DNA of 5,367 nucleotides from Dialister sp. Lineage in GTDB: Bacteria > Bacillota > Negativicutes > Veillonellales > Dialisteraceae. The position numbers and the translations under genes were made by a program. The stretch spans positions 1 through 5,367 of the forward strand of contig JAIJLI010000169.1 in the NCBI GenBank assembly GCA_022722495.1, in the 5' to 3' direction. The notes below the pieces were generated by a model, which saw only the letters and a program-made list of their open reading frames with translations, was not told the DNA's origin and searched no databases. Shown one piece after another: positions 1 to 5,367 of the stretch (position 1 is the stretch's first letter; every line of letters starts with the position of its first letter).

Positions 1-357
1 GAGAAGGACGGCATGAAGTACGTTTCCTATGAGGAGACCAAGCTGGCCGGCATGGAAGGGACGACGACCACGCTGGAGATCCACAAAGACCACGTGCGCC
101 TTATCCGAGACGGCAGCTTCCTGCAGGAGCAGGTCTACCGCATCGGAGAGAAGAACCACTCCCTTTACGAGACCCCGATGGGCACGATGGATATCTACGT
201 CGTGACGCGCGAGATCGAAGACTCGATCGAGGCGGGAAAGGGGTGTATGCGCCTTTCCTATGATGTGGAGCTGAAAGGCCTGTTTAACCATTTGAATGAA
301 ATTATTGTAGAAGTTCGGGAGGATCCGGAGGATTCATGGAAGTCAGAGAAGAACTGA
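1..357 (+). CDS. DUF1934 (YwiB-like) family protein, 5' end cut off by the window edge
   Basis: The frame is open to the left edge and ends at TGA 355-357, giving 118 visible residues. The first in-frame ATG (13-15) is almost certainly internal: family members are about 140 residues, and the visible part begins inside the domain, at the strand where relatives read roughly 'YLSYEE' (here KYVSYEE). Further matches by eye are a TTLEI strand, V.LIRDGS, an R.GEKNHSLYETPMG segment (the Y.TP.G turn is typical), a G.MRLSYDVEL strand and a final NEIIVEVRE strand. The family is a small lipocalin-like beta-barrel of unknown function, probably cytosolic. Linkage to argS is known in Firmicutes: as I recall, B. 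subtilis ywiB lies next to argS. The last 22 nt overlap argS in another frame, which suggests cotranscription and possibly translational coupling. About 25-30 N-terminal residues are missing. The family call is made from pattern memory, not a search. Confidence 0.85.
   Translation, partial: EKDGMKYVSYEETKLAGMEGTTTTLEIHKDHVRLIRDGSFLQEQVYRIGEKNHSLYETPMGTMDIYVVTREIEDSIEAGKGCMRLSYDVELKGLFNHLNEIIVEVREDPEDSWKSEKN
327..331 (+). promoter_or_regulatory. Ribosome binding site for argS, inside the upstream gene
   Basis: GGAGG stands four bases before the ATG at 336, inside the coding sequence of the DUF1934 gene. A second purine run, GGGAGG at 317-322, lies 13 bases from the ATG. The tight spacing with a perfect core matches the pyrG site, where GGAGG is also four bases before ATG, so this looks like the house style of the genome. 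It fixes the argS start at 336 and makes coupling to the preceding gene plausible. Confidence 0.75.
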
Positions 358-2003
358 AAGAAATCATTGAGAAAGCGAAAGAGGCAGCCATCGCTGCCGG
401 TGAACTGCCGGAGGGTGATTACGCGGCTGTACAGCGTCTGGAAGTGCCGAAATCCAAGGAATTTGGTGATTATTCCACCAATGCGGCTATGCAGTGGGCG
501 AGAACAGCTCACAAAGCACCGCGCATGATCGCAGAATCCATCGTGAAGCATCTGGACACACCACTGGTCACTCGGACGGAGATCGCGGGTGCCGGCTTCA
601 TCAATTTCTACCTTGCCGCAGATACGGTGTACAGCGAGCTGAAGCAGATCCTGAAGGCTGGCCCTTCCTACGGGGATCTGCCGAAAAATAAAAAAGACCG
701 CATCCTTGTCGAGTATGTCTCGGCAAATCCGACCGGCCTTCTCCACATCGGACACGCCAGAGGCGCTGCCTATGGCTCGGCAATGGTGAATCTGCTGCGT
801 GCAGCCGGCTATGATGTACTGTCGGAATACTATGTGAATGATGCCGGCAACCAGATCGATCATCTGGCGGAATCCATCAATGCACGCTATCTCCAGCTCT
901 GCGGTCTCGACGCTGAGATCCCGGAAGACGGCTACCATGGACAGGATATCATCGATACAGCGAAGAATATTCTGGCTAAGGATGGCAAGAAGTACCTCGA
1001 TATGGATGAGAAAGAACGTCTGGAGATCTTCAAAGAGCTCGGCCTTCAGGAAAAGCTCGCAGACCTCAAGAAGGATCTGCAGGAATTCCACGTCGACTTT
1101 GACAACTGGTTCTCCGAAAGATCTCTCTATCCGGATCAGGTGAATGAAGCGCTCAAAGTCCTGAAGGACGAAGACAATATGTACGAGAAGGACGGTGCTC
1201 TCTGGCTCCGCACCACAAAGAACGGCGATGACAAGGACCGCGTGGTCATCCGCACGAATGGCGTGCCGACCTATTTCTGCTCCGATATCGCCTATGTAGG
1301 AAATAAGATCCGCCGCGGCTACAACAAGCTCATCGATATCTGGGGAGCGGATCACCATGGCTACATCATCCGTCTGAAGACAGCCATGAAATTTTTGGGC
1401 TACGACCCGGATGATTTTGAGATCATGCTGCTCCAGATGGTGACACTTCTCCGCGACGGACAGCCGGTCAAAATGTCCAAGCGTACCGGACAGGCCGTAT
1501 CGCTGCGCGAGCTGATGGAAGAAGTCGGCACCGATGCAGCACGCTATTTCTTCTGTGCCCGCACACTGGACTCCCAGATGGACTTCGATATCGACCTGGC
1601 CAAGAAACAGTCCAGCGATAACCCGGTCTATTACATCCAGTATGCGAATGCCCGCATTCACAGCCTCTTCCGTCAGGCGAAGGAAGCCAAGGTCACCTGG
1701 GATCCCCAGTTCACCGGCGTCGATTTCACCTGCCTCAAAGAAGAATGTGAAATGGATCTGATCAAAAAGATGGAAAACTATCACCAGCTCATTGATGGAG
1801 CCGCGAAAGAAAGAGCTCCGCAGCGTATCGCCAAATATGCGTACGAGCTGGCAGCACTCTTCCATCATTTCTATAGAGAATGCCGTATCCTTGGTGTAGA
1901 CAGCGAAGTCACGCAGGCGCGCCTCGGTCTCATCACCGCCGTCCAGTACGTCCTGGTCCACGCCCTCACCATCTTAGGCATTACCGCTCCGGAAAAAATG
2001 TAA
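336..2003 (+). CDS. argS: Arginine-tRNA ligase (arginyl-tRNA synthetase, class Ia)
   Basis: This cytosolic enzyme attaches L-arginine to tRNA(Arg) using ATP; enzymes of this family need bound tRNA for the activation step. The protein is complete at 555 residues, normal for bacterial ArgRS (about 550-590). Visible parts in order: an N-terminal tRNA D-loop-binding domain (about 1-100) with FGDYSTNAA at 43-51 and AGAGFINFYL at 84-93; the Rossmann catalytic domain with ANPTGLLHIGH, the HIGH signature at 137-140 and YYVNDAGNQ at 165-173; the WGADHHGY motif at 336-343; and a canonical KMSKRTG loop at 379-385. Many ArgRSs have lost KMSK, so this one is of the intact type. A helical DALR anticodon-binding domain covers about 430-555 and ends in the usual LGITAPEKM. 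The ATG at 336 has GGAGG four bases upstream and overlaps the preceding gene by 22 nt. No terminator follows the TAA at 2001-2003, so transcription may continue into pyrG. I see no T-box leader, but the operon start lies outside the window. Confidence 0.98.
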   Translation: MEVREELKEIIEKAKEAAIAAGELPEGDYAAVQRLEVPKSKEFGDYSTNAAMQWARTAHKAPRMIAESIVKHLDTPLVTRTEIAGAGFINFYLAADTVYSELKQILKAGPSYGDLPKNKKDRILVEYVSANPTGLLHIGHARGAAYGSAMVNLLRAAGYDVLSEYYVNDAGNQIDHLAESINARYLQLCGLDAEIPEDGYHGQDIIDTAKNILAKDGKKYLDMDEKERLEIFKELGLQEKLADLKKDLQEFHVDFDNWFSERSLYPDQVNEALKVLKDEDNMYEKDGALWLRTTKNGDDKDRVVIRTNGVPTYFCSDIAYVGNKIRRGYNKLIDIWGADHHGYIIRLKTAMKFLGYDPDDFEIMLLQMVTLLRDGQPVKMSKRTGQAVSLRELMEEVGTDAARYFFCARTLDSQMDFDIDLAKKQSSDNPVYYIQYANARIHSLFRQAKEAKVTWDPQFTGVDFTCLKEECEMDLIKKMENYHQLIDGAAKERAPQRIAKYAYELAALFHHFYRECRILGVDSEVTQARLGLITAVQYVLVHALTILGITAPEKM

Positions 2004-2014
2004 GGAAAGGATAG

Positions 2015-3766
<1,752 letters not shown>

Positions 3767-3782
3767 ACGAACAGCAGTATGA

Positions 3783-3814
3783 AAAAAGCGAACCTTGAAA
3801 GAGGTTCGCTTTTT
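3783..3814. terminator. Bidirectional intrinsic terminator shared by pyrG and the convergent gene
   Basis: A 13-bp perfect stem pairs AAAAAGCGAACCT (3783-3795) with AGGTTCGCTTTTT (3802-3814) around the six-base loop TGAAAG. The GC-rich core is flanked by T on the plus strand and, because the left arm starts with a run of A, by T on the minus strand too. It therefore has the form of a rho-independent terminator in both directions. It lies 16 nt after the pyrG stop and about 50 nt after the stop of the minus-strand gene. The part GAACCTTGAA (3790-3799) recurs at 3853-3862. Confidence 0.93.
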
Positions 3815-3817
3815 AGC

Positions 3818-3862
3818 TTCAAGGTTCAGAGTTAGTCCGTGAGGCTAGCCCTGAACCTTGAA
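3818..3862. repeat. Perfect 12-bp inverted repeat forming a long hairpin between convergent genes
   Basis: TTCAAGGTTCAG (3818-3829) and CTGAACCTTGAA (3851-3862) are exact reverse complements. Inside, after one A/C mismatch, GTTAG can pair with CTAGC (3831-3835 and 3845-3849, one G-U pair), and CC with GG around a GTGA loop of GNRA type, so nearly the whole 45 bases can fold. There is no T-run, so this is not a classical terminator. In transcripts of the minus-strand gene it begins four bases after the stop codon and would be a 3' stabilising hairpin. Its TTCAAGG/TTCAGAG start shows the 7-base spacing seen in the right-hand repeat tract, so it may belong to the same repeat family. Confidence 0.8.
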
Positions 3863-3866
3863 TCCC

Positions 3867-5042
3867 TTATTCCTTCAGCCCCAGCGCCCTCTTAAACCAA
3901 TGCAGGAGCGATAAGCCTTCATTTCTTCGGTATCTCGCCGCCACAAAATCCTCCGGACGACGCAGGCCTAGCGAATAAGAAAAATAGACCGTATGCGCCA
4001 TATTCACCAAGTACGTTTTCGTTTCCTGTACGAGGAATCCCATGGCGTCCGGCGGAAGCGGATCCGCACCGGTGATGCGAAGGATCTCTTGCAGCAGCAC
4101 CGTGACTCGTGCATCAAAATCCTCCGCTTCCGTCCGAGCCGTGATCGAGTGCGTGAAATTGGGGAAATAATGGTAATAATACTGCGGCTGTTTCGGATCG
4201 AAGATCGCCCACTGGCGAAGGAACATATTCACCTTGATATAAAAACGCTGCGACTCCTCTTGATCCCTGTCCGAAAGAAATCCCTGCATCTGCATCCGAT
4301 GCACCCAGCGTGCAAAGCAAGGCGAAGTCAGCGCCCCGCTTAGGATCGCCGGCCGCATGGCACGCTCCTGCCTAAGATACGACACGAAGAAAGAGAAAAC
4401 ATGTGTGCGAAACCGCATATAAGCATAGAGAAAGCGCGCACGCGCCGCATCCTTCAGCGGATACAACGGAGAGAGACACTGCTCCAGCGTCCCCAGCATC
4501 TGAGCACTTTCAAAGACCTGCGCTGCCAAGGCACGCCCATCTGCCTCGCCCAGTGCCAGACAGAGAAAGGCAGGGAGACGCGTATCCCCGGCGTGATACT
4601 CCGGATCACAGAAAGACAGCGCTGCCAGGAAATCCGTCCCATCGCGCTGCATCCTATCTATATAAGAGAGCGTTTCTTTCCGGAAGAAATCCACATAGGG
4701 CGAAAGCGAGAGCCCCGTTTCGAGAGAGAGAAGTGACACGAGCGGCAAGATCCCGGCCTCCGGCTTCCCGGTCGAAGAAAAGAAATACGAGAGCCCATCA
4801 CGGATCTTAGGAAAGGCCTCAGAGAATTTCCCCGTCACATCCAAAGACAGCTTCCCTGCCAGCGTAAGGGAAAGAAACGAAGAACCCTCCGCCTCCGTCT
4901 CCAGAAACATCTCAGCCAGTGCCAGACGGAAATGCACATACATTCTCACCACCATGGACCGATCCCGGGCAGAGAGCCCCGCGGCGACCCCGGCAAAGGT
5001 GATCGATGGACAGTGCATCCAAAGAAAAGCTGCGGCATGCAA
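3867..5042 (-). CDS. Unrecognised hypothetical protein, main frame of a gene apparently frameshifted near its 5' end
   Basis: I do not recognise this protein. The frame runs from TTG 5042 (a first in-frame ATG follows at 5018) to TAA 3867-3869: 391 residues, rich in predicted helix, with no signal peptide, no clear membrane span and no metal-binding cysteine pattern (only five scattered Cys). Odd spots are an aromatic cluster, QPQYYYHYFPNF (about 286-297), and a basic amphipathic end, LHWFKRALGLKE. The TTG has no ribosome site, and TGA 5061-5063 closes the frame just upstream. A good promoter, ribosome site and ATG lie farther upstream and open a different frame (next entry). Removing one base between about 5060 and 4985 joins the two into 418 residues. 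That the frame is coding is supported by its length, its own promoter and its placement against a shared terminator. It is convergent with pyrG and transcribed alone. It could be a pseudogene, a sequencing error in a live gene, or two overlapping genes. Confidence 0.7.
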   Translation of the reverse strand: MHAAAFLWMHCPSITFAGVAAGLSARDRSMVVRMYVHFRLALAEMFLETEAEGSSFLSLTLAGKLSLDVTGKFSEAFPKIRDGLSYFFSSTGKPEAGILPLVSLLSLETGLSLSPYVDFFRKETLSYIDRMQRDGTDFLAALSFCDPEYHAGDTRLPAFLCLALGEADGRALAAQVFESAQMLGTLEQCLSPLYPLKDAARARFLYAYMRFRTHVFSFFVSYLRQERAMRPAILSGALTSPCFARWVHRMQMQGFLSDRDQEESQRFYIKVNMFLRQWAIFDPKQPQYYYHYFPNFTHSITARTEAEDFDARVTVLLQEILRITGADPLPPDAMGFLVQETKTYLVNMAHTVYFSYSLGLRRPEDFVAARYRRNEGLSLLHWFKRALGLKE

Positions 5043-5124
5043 GCGGATAGAAATGGCGGTTCAGTCGATGCAGCAAAATCGCAGAAAGCCTCTTCTTGCG
5101 TGCGAGCAGTTCCTCATCCTTCAT
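4988..5124 (-). pseudogene. Out-of-frame N-terminal segment of the hypothetical gene
   Basis: The ATG at 5122-5124 sits five bases after AAGGGGGTG and about 44 bases after a TATAAT box, so this is where I expect the gene to start. It reads MKDEELLARKKRLSAILLHR and on to about residue 45, a charged helical N-terminus of normal look. The frame then degrades into Cys/Gly/Arg-rich sequence and stops at about 4912. Its natural continuation is the 3867-5042 frame, one base off. Deleting one C from the plus-strand CCCC run at 4988-4991 would join ...SIDHLCR directly to VAAGLSARDRS..., giving a smooth 418-residue protein. A break nearer 5042 is also possible, so the left boundary here is provisional. 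Confidence 0.55.
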
Positions 5125-5129
5125 GCGAG

Positions 5130-5138
5130 CACCCCCTT
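5130..5138 (-). promoter_or_regulatory. Ribosome binding site deciding the start at 5124
   Basis: On the minus strand AAGGGGGTG, one base from AAGGAGGTG, stands five bases before ATG 5122-5124. No comparable site precedes the TTG at 5042 or the ATG at 5018. This is the main reason to place the gene's start at 5124 and to suspect a frameshift downstream. Confidence 0.7.
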
Positions 5139-5167
5139 CCTCTTTATAAAAGGAAATGTGTTGTCTC

Positions 5168-5173
5168 ATTATA
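5168..5173 (-). promoter_or_regulatory. Promoter -10 box (TATAAT) for the minus-strand hypothetical gene
   Basis: The minus strand reads a perfect TATAAT here. Transcription would begin near 5161, giving an untranslated leader of about 37 nt before the ATG at 5124. I see no good TTGACA-like -35 box at 16-18 bases upstream, so the promoter may be weak or activator-dependent. The ATG at 5169 overlaps this box and so cannot be the start of a transcript made from it. Confidence 0.6.
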
Positions 5174-5214
5174 CAATGAAGGGACGACGGTAGGCTAGGA
5201 ATAAAGTATCAAGT

Positions 5215-5284
5215 GACTGGTAACTGGTGACTAGGGATTAGGGATTAGACTAGGAGACCGGGAGACATCAGACATCAGACATAT
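5215..5284 (+). repeat. Degenerate heptamer-period repeat tract
   Basis: Ten consecutive 7-base units fit one register. Units such as GACTGGT (5215), AACTGGT (5222), GACTAGG (5229), GATTAGG (5236), GATTAGA (5243) and GACATCA (5264 and 5271) differ by one to three bases from their neighbours; two middle units (5250-5263) are poorly matched. Because seven is not a multiple of three, the repeated TAG falls in all three plus-strand frames (5232, 5239, 5246), so the tract is non-coding on that strand. It begins about 40 bases upstream of the minus-strand promoter. Tandem heptamer repeats of unknown function are known in some bacteria, notably filamentous cyanobacteria; kinship is not implied. Confidence 0.75.
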
Positions 5285-5305
5285 GATTTCTATCCTCTGA
5301 CCTTC

Positions 5306-5345
5306 GGGCATCGCCCCGTTTCGTCATCCTGAGCGGCGAGAAACG
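5306..5345 (+). other. Small hairpins in the right-edge non-coding sequence
   Basis: GGGC/GCCC (5306-5309 and 5313-5316, loop ATC) is followed by CGTTTC/GAAACG (5317-5322 and 5340-5345, loop of 17). The loop holds GTCATCCTGAGCG (5323-5335), a string I recall from dispersed intergenic repeats in many bacterial genomes; that is memory, not a search. I see no gene, promoter or terminator with a T-run between 5285 and 5367. The element may continue beyond the edge. Confidence 0.35.
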
Positions 5346-5367
5346 TCGCACTTGAGATAACGAATGC

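Noticed and set aside
13..15. ATG 13 as the true start of the DUF1934 gene
   Set aside because: The frame is open to the edge, no ribosome site is visible before it, and a start here would remove conserved N-terminal strands of the domain.
258..1961. 567-codon open frame on the minus strand opposite argS
   Set aside because: It is a shadow of argS, caused by that gene's codon bias. The plus-strand protein carries every ArgRS motif, whereas the antisense product has no recognisable motif and no suitable ribosome site that I see.
3993..4810. Plus-strand frames of 111-135 codons opposite the hypothetical gene
   Set aside because: They are Arg/His-rich, overlap each other in several frames and have no promoter or ribosome site. 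The minus-strand frame is longer and has its own signals.
4912..5169. 85-residue minus-strand frame taken as a separate gene starting at ATG 5169
   Set aside because: The ATG at 5169 overlaps the TATAAT box. The real start is more likely 5124, and the second half of the frame looks non-coding, so I treat it as the shifted N-terminus of the larger gene.
5264..5284. GACATCA repeats as a possible CRISPR array
   Set aside because: The repeats are seven bases long with no spacers between them, so this is a simple tandem tract.

Overview
The window looks like a chromosomal housekeeping segment from a bacterium of the Firmicutes. A Negativicutes-type genome (the Dialister/Megasphaera/Veillonella neighbourhood) is my best guess, but the class is inference. 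The grounds are the gene order DUF1934 - argS - pyrG, strong purine-rich GGAGG ribosome sites close to the start codons, and protein sequences of Firmicutes character. No 16S or other strong taxonomic marker is present.

Layout. Positions 1-357 (+) hold the C-terminal part of a DUF1934 (YwiB-like beta-barrel) protein whose 5' end lies outside the window. It overlaps argS (336-2003, +, arginine-tRNA ligase, complete) by 22 nt. A 143-nt spacer with some fold potential and a short repeat copy follows, then pyrG (2147-3766, +, CTP synthase, complete). A strong bidirectional intrinsic terminator (3783-3814) and a second perfect inverted repeat (3818-3862) separate pyrG from a convergent minus-strand gene. 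That gene's main frame is 3867-5042; its natural start appears to be the ATG at 5124, and a +1 frameshift breaks it between about 5060 and 4985. It encodes an unrecognised, probably soluble protein. Its -10 box (5168-5173) and ribosome site (5130-5138) are readable. From 5174 to the right edge I see no gene: there is a degenerate 7-nt-period repeat tract (5215-5284) and then short hairpins.

How the parts work together. argS (translation) and pyrG (pyrimidine nucleotide synthesis) are core genes read in the same direction, probably with the DUF1934 gene at the head of the unit. I see no terminator between argS and pyrG and no convincing separate pyrG promoter, so read-through is plausible. The minus-strand gene is transcriptionally separate and shares the terminator with pyrG.

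I did not find a new defence, mobile or biosynthetic system. The points worth a second look are the heptad-periodic intergenic repeats, with a 24-nt relative in opposite orientation upstream of pyrG; the overlapping, mutually exclusive hairpins between the convergent genes; and the frameshift in the unrecognised gene.
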